From Excoecaria cochinchinensis (taxonomy: Eukaryota; Streptophyta; Magnoliopsida; Malpighiales; Euphorbiaceae), in the NCBI GenBank assembly GCA_947683425.1, contig CANTUQ010000035.1:4511001-4575000 (forward strand): 64,000 nucleotides of DNA, read 5' to 3'. The notes under the pieces are model-generated. The model was not told the origin of the DNA, made no database searches, and worked only from the letters and a program-made list of their open reading frames with translations. The position numbers and the translations under genes were made by a program. Shown one piece after another: positions 44,441 through 55,356 of this stretch. Numbering within the stretch: position 1 is the first letter of the stretch; every line of letters starts with the position of its first letter.

Positions 44441-44947
44441 TGACACATTAATTAGAGCTTGATACACCATTCCGCCTATTCATCATTTTGGCTCTAAATT
44501 GAATTGTATTGAGTGCATTATGTCTTACTTAGTATAATTAGGTTTCTTTGTTATTTTCTTGTTTTATTGGGTAGAAACTAGGTTCTATATTTGGTTTACT
44601 TTGTAATGAATCAGATTCATATATTTTATCCAGATTGTCATTTTTCTTAATTCTTGTTGCTTATTTCTTTGTTTTGAGCTTGCTTTTTTCCTTTACACTG
44701 TTAGAGTATCTTTGCTTGTTCTAATACTCTAATTTGGATATAATCAAGTGGTATACCAGTCTTGTCCGTGTACCACCTTCATTGTGTCTAGAGTCTTCTT
44801 TTCTAGCTTTGAACTTTCTTTTATTGTTAGTTGCTTATTTCTTTGCTTTCTAAAACGTACTCAAATTCTTGGTTTGTGAATTGAATTTTGAAGTGCAATT
44901 TTAAAGTTGCAATTAGAGTGGTAAAAGGAAAGAGCGTGTGAGTACAT

Positions 44948-45769
44948 TGATGTGGAACCCCAAGGCTAAAGAACCCGAAACCCCTTGAACATACAATATG
45001 GCATAGACATGAACAAGAATAAACCCCCAATCTAAAGAAACCCCAAATAACTATGTGAATGGAAACGCTTATAATAGAATGATTTAAAAACACAAGAATA
45101 GAATTCGCCACAAAGTAAATACCTTGATAAGAATTAAGTTCTTGATGCAAAAGAAGAAGACAAACATTCCTCTCCAATGAAGAATTCGGCCAAACCAAAA
45201 GAAATTTATCAAATTAATCAAATCTTCCTCCAATCTCATTTTTGTAGAGTATTTATACTCTCTTAAGCTAATAAAAACCCTAATTAATCAAATAGGCCTC
45301 AAAACATGGGCCTTACATCAAGATAACTAAAGCCCACATGAATTAACTTAAAATTCAGCCCAAAAGGCCTAAAAAGAACTAATTAAATGAGCCTAAGCTA
45401 ATTAAAGCCCATCTCACTTAAATAAGCCCAAAAGAATAAGTTAAGGCCTAACATATTACAAATAATCAAATGAAAATAATAAATAAAAGCCTAAACTAAA
45501 AACCCAAATAAATCAGCCCCTTAATCCACCAATTAGCACATGCATTGCACATGCTCTGGCTCACATGCATAGCACTTGTCAAGGTCACATGACCTGCACA
45601 TGTTAAGTAGTCACATGACTAGCACATGTCCATCTTCAATTTGGCTTCTTCATAAATTTGGCCCACGGACTTCCTTCAAGCCTTCTTTAACTTCTCCAAA
45701 TTTGATCTCCATGAATATGAACTTCCATTGTTTATAATCTTGAAATGTTGACCCCCTGTGCACGCATCA
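44948..45769 (-). mobile_element. Solo LTR-B
   Basis: 822 bp, TGATGTGGAACCCCAAGG to GTGCACGCATCA, inside the X leader with a perfect TSD TACAT (44943-44947, 45770-45774). No internal sequence, so it arose by LTR-LTR recombination of a former element. Confidence 0.93.
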
Positions 45770-45891
45770 TACATTAAGAGGGTAAAAGCCTTGTTTGTGT
45801 GAAACACGAGAGGAGTGACATCCTTTGAGTGTAAACACGTTAGGGAGTGTGTGAGGTTATTATCTAACATCTTTTTGCAGACTTTTCAATC

Positions 45892-47127
45892 ATGACTGAA
45901 GAATCGGGTAAAAAGGGAGCAACTCTCGACGAGGTAGTGTTCTCCATTCAAGCTATGCATGGTACATTTGAAAAATTCATGAGAGATATGGGGAATATGA
46001 ATGATAGAATAGAAAGGCTAGAATTGGGTTCAAATAGTACATCTAGGAGAACAGCAAGGAGAGGCAGATGTCTGATGAAAACGGAAGGGCTGACTTAGAA
46101 GATTTAGATGAAGAAGAGAATAGTGGGAGATTGGATGGGAATTTAGGTAACATTAAGCTTAAGATTCCTCCATTTAAAGGTAGAAATAATGCTGAAGAGT
46201 ACCTAGAATGGGAAAGGAAGGTTGAAATGATCTTTGATTGTAATAGGTATTCTGAGGAGAAGAAAGTGAAGATAGCAGCTGTGGAGTTTACGGATTATGC
46301 ACTATTTTGGTGGGATCAGTTGAACATGGGTAGAAGGAACGTAGGTAGATGACCTATTAGTAGTTGGGAGGATATGAAGGAGGCCATGAGGAAACGATTT
46401 GTGCCATCACACTACTTTAGGGAGCTACATCAAAGGTTGCATAGGTTAGTGCAAGGGGGTAGGTCAGTAGAGAACTACCATAAGGAGATGGAAATGTGCA
46501 TGGTTAGAGCTAACATTGAGGAAGATGAAGAGGTAACCATGGCTCGGTTTTTAGGTGGATTGGATAAAGAGATTGATGATGTCATTGAGCTTCATAGATA
46601 TGATTCCATAGAGGAAATGTTGAGTATGGCAATGAAGATTGAAAAACAGAAGAAGAGTAGGAGCCGAAGAGTAGGAGCTTCAACCGAACCAGCAACAACT
46701 CAAGGGATAGTTTGGGATCTAGATGGACCAAAGGGGAGGATAGAAAAGACTTTAGAGGATCCAAACCTTATGGGGCAGATTCGGGTTCCAAAGATGCAAG
46801 GGCTGTCCAATCACCATCCAAGGTTGTAAAAGGTAACTCTAATACTCCAACTCCTAGTAGAGAGATTAAATGCTTTAAATGCTTGGGGAAGGGGCATCTG
46901 GCACGTGATTGTCCTAATAAAAGGGTGATAATAGCTAGGGATGATGTGGAAATTGTTTCTGAATCAGACCATAGTGAAAATGAGATGCCACCTTTAGAAG
47001 ATTGTAGTGATTGTGATAGTGAGGGAGAGTTATTGGTTGCTGAAAGTGGGAAATCTTTAGTGGCTAGGCGAGCTTTGAATTTGAATATTAAGGAAGAGAG
47101 CATAGAATAAAGAGAAAACATATTTCA
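45892..47127 (+). pseudogene. X gag with CCHC zinc knuckle
   Basis: ATG at 45892 (MTEESGKKGATLDEVVFSIQ). Coiled-coil MNDRIERLELG, acidic spacer, gag core (IPPFKGRNNAEEYLEWERKV, FWWDQLNMGRR, WEDMKEAMRKRFVPSHYF, FLGGLDKEIDDVIEL), then CFKCLGKGHLARDCPNK, a CX2CX4HX4C knuckle that binds RNA. A frameshift lies near 46065, an in-frame stop at 46350-46352 and another frameshift near 46715-46800. Unlike the E1/E4 type, this gag has the knuckle and leads into protease, so X derives from an autonomous element. Cut at 47132 by E10. Confidence 0.85.
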
Positions 47128-47132
47128 CACTA

Positions 47133-48022
47133 TGATGCGGAACCCCAAGGCTAAAGAACCCGAAACCCCTTAAACACACAATATGGCATGAACATGAACA
47201 AGAAGAAACTCCCAATCTAAAGAACCCCCAAACAACATGTGAATGGAAACGCTTATAATAGATTGATTTAAAAACATAAGAACAGAATTCGCCACAAAGT
47301 AAATACCTTGATAAGAATTTAAGTTCTTGATGCAAAAGAAGAAGACAAGCAAATCCTCTCCCTTGAAGAAAATTCGGCCAAGCCAAATGATGATATTCAA
47401 AAGTGTTTTAAAATCTGTCTTTTACAACTTATAATGAGGTATTTATAGCCCCCAAAAGGTAGGTAACCCTAAATAAGTCAAAAGTTCACCTAACACATGG
47501 CCACCTAACACATGGGCCTCCCACCAAACCCTAAATAAGTCAAAAGGCCACCTAACACATGGCCACCTAACACATGGGCCTCTAACACATGGTCCTCCCA
47601 CCAAACCCTAAATAAGTCAAAAGGCCACCTAACACATGGGCCTCCCACCAAATAACTAAAGCCCAAACTTATTAACTCTAAAATACAACAACCCACAAGC
47701 CTAAAATAATTAATTTAAATGAGCCCAACTTAAAGTAAGTCCAACTCACTTAAAATAAGCCTATTAAGCTATATGAGGGTCCAACTAAATAATTAAAACA
47801 AAACAAGTTGAACATAATAAAATAAGCTCCTTGGGCAGCCTAAAGCTACTCTTCGATATTGAAATAATTAATCAAGCACAATTGAAGCCCATCTTTTGCA
47901 TTTGGCCCCATTGGATTAGATATAACACAATTTGGCTCAACTCTCTCTTGAATCTCCATAACTTCCACAATTCGGCCTGCGTAGGATTGCCATGATGGGT
48001 TGACCCCCCTGTGCACGCATCA
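47133..48022 (-). repeat. E10 3' LTR (type B2)
   Basis: 890 bp. U3 contains repeats with CCACCTAACACATGG (47485-47660), one more partial unit than E8. TATTTATAGCC TATA region near 47440-47450. Confidence 0.95.
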
Positions 48023-48642
48023 TCCCCTCCCTCTTTAGAAAAGATTCGTCCTCGAATCTTCGTTTTATTTAAGTTGGGAATTGAAGCTTGTGGAATAAAT
48101 TGATCTTCACAGATGATCTTGGGAACATGTGGAAATAATATAAATACTTCTTCAGAAATTAACTCATAATGTTCCTGCAAATTAACCAAATCACTAAGAA
48201 AAATATGGTTAGTCAAAACAACCATTTTGTTTTTATCATAATTCTCTCCTTTTTCCATTCTCAATTCAGCCTCCTCAAGCAATAAAGGGTCAATCAAAAC
48301 ATGCTGATCTTCCATCTTAATTACACAATCATCTTCTATTTTACAATCTTCTTCCTTTTCCCTTAAACAATCATCGTCTGCACTTCCACTTATGTCTTCC
48401 TCATTTATAACATCATCATCATATAAATCTATAGCATCTTTTTCAGCTTCACAAATAATCTCTTCTACTACAACTTTCTCTTTCTTTCTTTTCTCCTTTT
48501 GCAAACACTTATCTAGTTGTTTAAAAAGTTGTTTAAACCGCAATTCTGCATTTTTAAGGTCTTCCTTCAATAACTTAGTATCTTTTTTTAACTCATCCAA
48601 TGTTTCTTGATCTAAATATCGTGTTGACTTGTAATAGGACAT
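47872..48642 (-). CDS. E10 tail protein, intact ORF
   Basis: 256 codons from ATG 48642 (MSYYKSTRYLDQETLDEL), the same length as the E8 protein. Coiled-coil N-terminal third, acidic CEAEKDAIDLYDDDVINEED, DQHVLIDPLLLEEAELRMEK, EEVFILFPHVPKIICEDQF, IPNLNKTKIRGRIFSKEGGD, then about 50 codons in the LTR (HHGNPTQAELWKLWRFKREL) matching the E8 C-terminus. An in-frame GTG upstream at 48699 is not needed. Two intact copies in separate elements argue for recent function. Confidence 0.72.
   Translation of the reverse strand: MSYYKSTRYLDQETLDELKKDTKLLKEDLKNAELRFKQLFKQLDKCLQKEKRKKEKVVVEEIICEAEKDAIDLYDDDVINEEDISGSADDDCLREKEEDCKIEDDCVIKMEDQHVLIDPLLLEEAELRMEKGENYDKNKMVVLTNHIFLSDLVNLQEHYELISEEVFILFPHVPKIICEDQFIPQASIPNLNKTKIRGRIFSKEGGDDACTGGSTHHGNPTQAELWKLWRFKRELSQIVLYLIQWGQMQKMGFNCA
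48023..48036 (-). promoter_or_regulatory. E10 polypurine tract
   Basis: AAAGAGGGAGGGGA on the minus strand, next to the LTR. Confidence 0.92.
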
Positions 48643-49289
48643 CCTCACAATCACTTCCTCATGTGTTTCACTCAAAATATGGCACTCCACTTGTGTCACT
48701 CTATTTGACTTTTACCCTCTTTTAAGCTCACTCACTCGAGCCTTTTTACCATTCAAGCTTGCTGTCTTCAATTGCACTTTAGAACTCAATCTCAAGTCAA
48801 GATGATTCACAAGTCAACAAATTTAAATGAGAATGCAATGAAAACACTTAACAAAGAAAGTCAAGAATGACGCCTACCCACAAATTGCCACTTTGGCTTT
48901 TCAAATTAATTTTCAAATTCAAAGTATGACCAAATCTAAATTTTTGTTTCTTTGTGATTTTTCTTTCCTAACTTTATCTCAATGCTGACTTTTCTTTTTT
49001 TTTTTTTTAAATTCGGATGAACAGTGCTGTGAATAGTACTATGAGCAGTAACTTGAACAGTACCAACGATATATATATATATTTTTTTTAGAACTTAAAA
49101 CATCAAACACAAGATCTGATGTAGGAATAAAGAAGAATACAAAAGAACAAATTCAAAAATAAAGAAGAACACGAAATTGATAAGAATAAGATTGTAAATT
49201 AAACAATGCGGAATTATCTTGTTCTAATGGAAATAAAACAATAGAATAGCAAACTAACACAAGATAAATAAGAATTTATCCTAATTCAA
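48643..49289 (-). other. E10 leader
   Basis: About 0.65 kb, without coding sequence: the CTCATGTGTTTCACTC block, TTGCCACTTTGGCTTTTC (also in E8) and a GAACAGT/GAATAGT cluster at 49018-49065. Confidence 0.8.
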
Positions 49290-49301
49290 GCTCTGATACC
49301 A
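49290..49301 (-). promoter_or_regulatory. E10 primer-binding site
   Basis: TGGTATCAGAGC on the minus strand, two bases from the LTR. Confidence 0.94.
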
Positions 49302-49303
49302 AA

Positions 49304-50192
49304 TGATGCGGAACCCCAAGGCTAAAGAACCCGAAACCCCTTAAACACACAATATGGCATGAACATGAACAAGAAGAAACTCCCAATCTAAAGAACCCCA
49401 AACAACATGTGAATGGAAACGCTTATAATAGATTGATTTAAAAACATAAGAACAGAATTCGCCATAAAGTAAATACCTTGATAAGAATTTAAGTTCTTGA
49501 TGCAAAAGAAGAAGACAAGCAAATCCTCTCCCTTGAAGAAAATTCGGCCAAGCCAAATGATGATATTCAAAAGTGTTTTAAAATCTGTCTTTTACAACTT
49601 ATAATGAGGTATTTATAGCCCCCAAAAGGTAGGTAACCCTAAATAAGTCAAAAGTTCACCTAACACATGGCCACCTAACACATGGGCCTCCCACCAAACC
49701 CTAAATAAGTCAAAAGGCCACCTAACACATGGCCACCTAACACATGGGCCTCTAACACATGGTCCTCCCACCAAACCCTAAATAAGTCAAAAGGCCACCT
49801 AACACATGGGCCTCCCACCAAATAACTAAAGCCCAAACTTATTAACTCTAAAATACAACAACCCACAAGCCTAAAATAATTAATTTAAATGAGCCCAACT
49901 TAAAGTAAGCCCAACTCACTTAAAATAAGCCTATTAAGCTATATGAGGGTCCAACTAAATAATTAAAACAAAACAAGTTGAACATAATAAAATAAGCCCC
50001 TTGGGCAGCCTAAAGCTACTCTTCGATATTGAAATAATTAATCAAGCACAATTGAAGCCCATCTTTTGCATTTGGCCCCATTGGATTAGATATAGCACAA
50101 TTTGGCTCAACTCTCTCTTGAATCTCCATAGCTTCCACAATTCGGCCTGCGTAGGATTGCCATGATGGGTTGACCCCCCTGTGCACGCATCA
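49304..50192 (-). repeat. E10 5' LTR (type B2)
   Basis: 889 bp, near-identical to 47133-48022. Followed by TSD CACTA. Confidence 0.95.
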
Positions 50193-50390
50193 CACTAAGT
50201 GTTTAATTAATGGAAGGGTGTGCACAGTTATTATTGATGGAGGTAGTTGCACTAATGTAGCAAGTGTGAATATGGTTGATAAGCTGAACTTGGTATGTGA
50301 AAAGCATCCTAGACCTTATAAATTACAATGGTTGAATGACAGTGGAGAGGTTAAGGTAACAAGGCAAGTAAGAGTGCCATTTTCTATAGG
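50193..50390 (+). pseudogene. X protease fragment
   Basis: Residues CLINGRVCTVIIDGGSCTNV, then VDKLNL and VTRQVRVPFSIG: a retropepsin start with the catalytic Asp in IIDGGS, in the form found in Reina-type pol. It breaks off at about 50390, and the rest of pol is missing. The preceding gag part ends at 47127, across E10. Confidence 0.8.
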
Positions 50391-50471
50391 GATGGTGTTT
50401 ATCTGATTTTGCTTTGCTATTCGAATCGTATGTGTGGGTTTGTAGCTCGTTAGCTATTGGGATTCGCATCA
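50391..50471 (+). repeat. LTR-A variant 3' end fragment
   Basis: About 80 bp ending GGGATTCGCATCA, with TTCGAATCGTATGTGTGGG like the LTR at 62163-63074. It is followed by CATGTGCCATG, then LTR-C sequence. It marks a rearranged junction. Confidence 0.65.
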
Positions 50472-50477
50472 CATGTG

Positions 50478-51526
50478 CCATGAATATTGATCATAAACAA
50501 GTGAATAAACCCCCAATCTAAAGAACCCCCAAACAAGATTGAATGGAAACGCTTATAATAGATTGATTTAGAAAGTAAGAAGAAAAAAAATCAAGCATAC
50601 ATTAATCATGCAAATTGCCTAAATCTAATTCTTCATACAATATCAAGAATCAATAAAAATCAACTCTCACAAATTTAGTCAAAATAAATTAATTAATCAT
50701 AAATATGCAAAATGTAAAGTACAAATGAAGAAGTTCAGCCTTTTATATAGGCTAGGCAGCCACCCCTCCCTAGAAGAGTTATAATCAAACACTAACCCTA
50801 AGAGATAATTAATAAAATAAATAACAAAGATAATTCCTAACCTTTATCTACATGTATTTGGCCACAATATGGACTAAGTACATGAATAAATAAAGATAAA
50901 TACAATCTGAAAATAATCCTAAAAGCTAATGATTATCCTAAGGAAAATGAATGTAGACTCAATTTTGGCTATAAGTGGAATTTGGCTAACTCACTCAAGA
51001 TAAATTCATCCTATTGTTTCTCCATCAAACTCTATTCAATAATATCCCAAAATAATAAGTATTTATCAAGGAAAACCCATTCCTAAAATTTAGGACCCCA
51101 AGTTCACCAATGTAGGTATAAAGTTAAATTTGACTCAAACCCATCCAAATTCAGCTCTCCCCTTTAAAATCCGGCCCCGTCATGTTTTCTAAGCCTTATT
51201 TAGTTATTTTAGCCCAACTCTTTAGAAGAGATAAGCCCAACTTTAGCCTAACCACTTAAACTACGTAAAACACTCAAATAAGCACAAAAATAAAACAAAC
51301 CTAATTAAATAAGACCAAAATGTTTTCTAAGGTGCTAGGCTGCCCAAATACATTTAATTATATGTCATTAAAGAATAGAAGCTAAACAAAATATCTTGAA
51401 GGCCCATTTGACCATTCGGCCCCAACTTGTATTCAGAGTCTTTCCCCTCTTGAACTTGTATCTTCTCTACATAAGGCCTCATGAATGCTTGTAGGACTTC
51501 TTTAAGCTACTTTGACCTTGCTCTTG
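50478..51526 (-). repeat. LTR-C fragment, left piece
   Basis: Matches the LTR-C at 37502 from its base 45 onward (CCATGAATATTGATC); the first about 44 bp are missing. Interrupted at 51526 by D; continues 59264-59331. Confidence 0.88.
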
Positions 51527-52385
51527 TGATGCGGAACCCCAAGGTTAAAGAACCCGAAACCCCTTGAACATACACTTTGATTGCAAAGACAAAGAAGACA
51601 AAAACCCTCCTTATTGAACCCCCAAACAACAGGTGAATGGAAACGCAAATAATTGGGAATTAAAGAACCTAAAAAATGCCACAATCAAATAATTGATAAG
51701 TTAATCCAATTCTTCATGCAATAGAAAAGAAAGCAATTCACTCTCAATCTAAGCAAGATAATTCGGCTATGCCAATGAATATTATTCAAATCTGAAGTTT
51801 ACAACTTATGTTAGCCTATTTATGTGGTGGCTAACCCTAATTACCCTTAAAACCTAAAACAAACCCTAATAAGGCCTTAAGTACACATAGGTCGAATTCT
51901 CCATGGGCTTTACAAGATAAATTAAGCCCAAACTAAAGAAAATAAACTCACTTAAAATTAAGTCTCATAGGCAGAACATGAAAGCCCAAAAGAAAGACTA
52001 ATTAAAACCCAAAATAACTAAATCAAACCCAATCTACAAGCCCATCAATCCTAGCCCATTAAATCCCAACTTAAATGAGTCATGTGACTTTTAAATGAAG
52101 CACATGACATGTACAATTAAAAGCCCAAAGTTGTATAAGCCCTTGATGGCTTAAATTGGCCCAATTCCTTCACTTGCTTCCAAAAGGTTAAGTACTTTAA
52201 GTTAGCCTTCAAGCCCTTGATAGCATTTCTCAATAGCATCTTCATGAATTTCTTGAGTGACAAAATCTTGAACAAAAGATGACATAGCCATCTTTAGCTT
52301 CTGAGCACGTCCTCTTGTTATTGGGCCACTAGGCAGCTTCAAAGGATCTTTGGTGGTTGATGGCATTGTTGGTGGATCCGTATAA
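51527..52385 (-). repeat. D 3' LTR (type D)
   Basis: 859 bp. Starts TGATGCGGAACCCCAAGG; the inner end reads CCGTATAA where the 5' LTR has CCGTATCA, so the terminal CA is mutated. It contains the C-terminus of the pol ORF. Confidence 0.9.
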
Positions 52386-53946
52386 TTCCCTCCCTCCTTA
52401 AAAAGATTTGTCCTCAAATCTGCATCCACATCAAAAGGAGAAAGGTCAGAAATATTAAATGTAGCAGAAACACCATACTCACCTGGTAAATCGATCTTAT
52501 AAGCATTATCATTGATACGCTCCAAGACTTGAAATGGACCATCACCACGTGCATCCAACTTTCCCTTCCTTTGGTTTGGAAACCTTTCCTTGCGAAAATG
52601 TACCCAAACCCAATCTCCAGGAGCAAATACCACCTGTCGCCTTCCTTTATTAGCTCTTTCAGCATACTTTTGGTTCCTCTTCTCAATGTTAGTTCTGGCT
52701 TTTTCATGCAAAGTCTTTACCAATTCTGCCTTCCTATTGCCATCTAAACTTGAAAGCTCATTTAAAGGCAATGGACAAAGATCAAGCACAGTCAGTGGGT
52801 TAAAACCATAAACAATCTCAAATGGTGAAAAACCAGTAGACGAATGAATACTTCTATTATAAGCAAATTCAATGAAAGGTAAACAATCTTCCCATGTTTT
52901 GAGATTCTTACCCACTATAGCACGAAGTAAGGTACTCAAAGATCTATTCACTACCTCTGTTTGACCATCTGTCTGCGGGTGGCAAGTAGTAGAAAATACA
53001 ACTTTGTACCCAACTTACCCCATAGAACACGCCAAAAATGAGAAAGGAACTTTGTATCCCTGTCAGAAAAAATGGTGCGTGGTATACCATGCAAACGCAC
53101 AACTTCTTTAAAGAATAGGTCAGCAACATTAACAGCATCATCACATTTATGACAAGCAATAAAGTGAGCTATTTTACTAAACCTATCTACCACAACAAAA
53201 ATGCTATCTCTACCACGTTTAGTTCTAGGCAATCCAAGCACAAAGTCCATAGAAACATCAGTCCAAGGAGAACTAGGTACAGGTAGCGGCATATACAAAC
53301 CACGGGGCATAGTTTTAGACTTAGCTTGCCTACATGCAACACATGAATTACATACTTTCTCCACATCCCTGCGCATATGAGGCCAATAAAAATGCTCATT
53401 TAACATGTCATAAGTCTTATGCACCCCAAAATGTCCCATCAATCCCCCACAATGAGATTCTAATACAAGCAAATCATGCATTGAACACTTAGGCAAACAA
53501 AGCTTGTTGCCCTTAAACAAAAACCCATCATGCCTATAGAATTTATCAAAAGCTTGATGTTCACATGCTGCATACACATTACCAAAATCAAGATCTCCAA
53601 CATATAGTTCCTTAACATGCTCAAAACCAAGTAATTTAGAACTAAGTGTAGAAATTAAAGCATATCTTCTTGACAATGCATCCGTAACAATGTTATCTTT
53701 TCCATGCTTGTATTGAATAACATAAGGAAATATTTCAATAAATTCAATCCATTTAGCATGCCGTTTATTCAACTTACCTTGTCCTTTCAAGTGTTTAAGG
53801 GACTCATGATCGGTGTGAATGACAAACTCCTTGGGTAGGAGGTAATGCTGCCACACATCCAATGCTCTTACTAAAGCATAAAGCTCTTTTGTCATAGGTT
53901 GAATAATTGAGTTGGGCTCCATGTAGTTTCTCACTAAAATAGGCAA
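52202..53946 (-). pseudogene. D RNase H end and integrase
   Basis: From 53946: the RNase H part (FVIHTDHESLKHL, IVTDALSRRY), then the integrase zinc finger (SHCGGLMGHFGVHKT, CNSCVACRQ). The core has Asp in MDFVLGLPRTKRG and Asp in FSDRDTKFLSHF. A frameshift near 53005-53020 precedes the catalytic Glu codon at about 52953. The second frame, 52951-52202, holds WEDCLPFIEFAYNRSIHSST, the C-terminal GPFQVLERI module and SDLSPFDVDADLRTNLFKEG. It then crosses the polypurine tract into LTR residues SGPITRGRAQKLKMAMSS. Integrase would join cDNA ends to the host. Confidence 0.88.
52386..52399 (-). promoter_or_regulatory. D polypurine tract
   Basis: AAGGAGGGAGGGAA on the minus strand, coding K-E-G-G-N in pol, next to the 3' LTR. 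Confidence 0.9.
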
Positions 53947-55177
53947 TTGGTTTCTTTTCTTGCATCAAAACCGCCCCAATACCTACACCAGAAGCATCAC
54001 ATTCTATTTCAAATGTTTTATCAAAGTTAGGCAAAGATAAAATAGGAGCAGAACACAACTTCCCTTTCAAAGTCTCAAATGCCTTTTGCTGTGCTTCTCC
54101 CCACTTGAACCCAACCTCCTTCTTGATTATTTCTATGAGTCGTGCAGCAATGGAAGAAAAATCCTGCACAAAACGCCTATAAAAGCTTGCCAAGACATGG
54201 AAGCTTCTCACATCTAAAGTAGTCTTAGGTGTAGGCCATTCCTTAATTGCCTTCACTTTTTCTTCATCCACTTCAATTCCCTGTGCACTCACCACAAAAC
54301 CAAGAAACACAAGTCTATCCATGCAAAATGTACATTTCTTAAGCTTAGCATACAACTTTTCAGATCTCAAAGCTTGTAAAACTAGCCTAACATGCTCAAT
54401 ATGCTCTTCATAAGACTTGCTGTAAATGAGTATATCATCAAAATACACAACAACAAACTTCCCTAAATATGCACGCAATACATGGTTCATAAGCCTCACA
54501 AAAGTGCTAGGGGCATTAGATAGCCCAAATGGCATAACCAACCACTCATACAAACCATATTTAGTTTTGAAAGTTGTTTTCCACTCATCACCAGGTTTCA
54601 TTCTAATTTGATGATATCCACTTATTAAATCAATTTTAGTAAAATACACAGCACCACATAATTCATCCAACATATCATCTAGCCTAGGAATGAGATGTCT
54701 ATACTTTACAGTGATTTTGTTGACCGCACGGCAATCAACACACATCCTCCATGTTCCATCCTTCTTAGGCACCAATAGGATGGGTACTGCGCATGGACTC
54801 ATGCTTTCTCTCACCAATCCCTTCTCCATAAGTTCTTCCACTTGCCTTTGCATTTCCTTTGTTTCCATAGGATTGCTTCTATAGGCTGGTCTATTGGGAA
54901 TGGTAGATCCTGGCACAAAGTCAATCTGATATTCTATCCCTCTCAAAGGTAGTAAACCATCTGGAAGCTCATCAGGAAAAACATCATAATACTCCTGCAA
55001 CAAAAAAACAAAACTAGAAGGCAAAGAATCAAGATTATGGTCAGTGTCAGTAAACAAAACTTCCTTGTAGATTACAAGAACCAAAGGTTGTCTTAAGGCT
55101 AATGCACTCTTGACCTCCCTTGCTCTAACATAGAAATTCTGTTTTTGTCTCCCCCATTGCTTGTTTTCACTCACCAC
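53804..55177 (-). pseudogene. D reverse transcriptase and RNase H start
   Basis: A 457-codon frame. PR-RT linker (YYDVFPDELPDGLLPLRGIE), then RT: KGLVRESMSPCAVPILLVPK, GTWRMCVDCRAVNKITVKYR, FTKIDLISGYHQIRMKPG with the first Asp, LVMPFGLSNAPSTFVRLMN and VVYFDDILIYS with the Asp pair. Next are the thumb (FLGFVVSAQGIEVD) and RNase H (ECDASGVGIGAVLMQ). All RT catalytic residues are present, so this is the best RT in the window. A 1-base insertion at about 53887-53893 shifts the frame in RNase H, and the last about 27 codons to 53804 are out of frame. Confidence 0.9.
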
Positions 55178-55356
55178 TAGGCCATTTATTTGTTTTGTTT
55201 CTTTTTGGGCCTCTTTTCCCCCTTTCTTTTATTTTTCTCTCTTTCTCACCCCTTGGGCCGAAACCTCTCTCCCCTTTTCTGTTTTGGCCAAAGCCTCTTT
55301 CTCTTTCTCAAACATTTTCTTTTGATCTTCATAAATCTCTTGAGGAGATAATGGGG

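Larger units (their letters stand above)
43236..45891 (+). other. X leader (interrupted by a solo LTR)
   Basis: Untranslated leader of gag, interrupted at 44948-45769. It contains the conserved ACTCGGGTGTCCGATTTGC (about 43530-43550), an antisense TATA (TATTTATA near 43875-43882), the tandem array (44100-44440) and, before gag, GAAACACGAGAGGAGTGACA. Confidence 0.8.
47133..50192 (-). mobile_element. E10: complete young tail-only LTR-B2 element
   Basis: 3' LTR 47133-48022, internal 48023-49303, 5' LTR 49304-50192, perfect TSD CACTA (47128-47132, 50193-50197). The two roughly 890-bp LTRs differ at only about six or seven places by eye. It has an intact ORF, PBS and polypurine tract, and no pol. 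It sits at the gag/protease junction of X. Confidence 0.95.
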
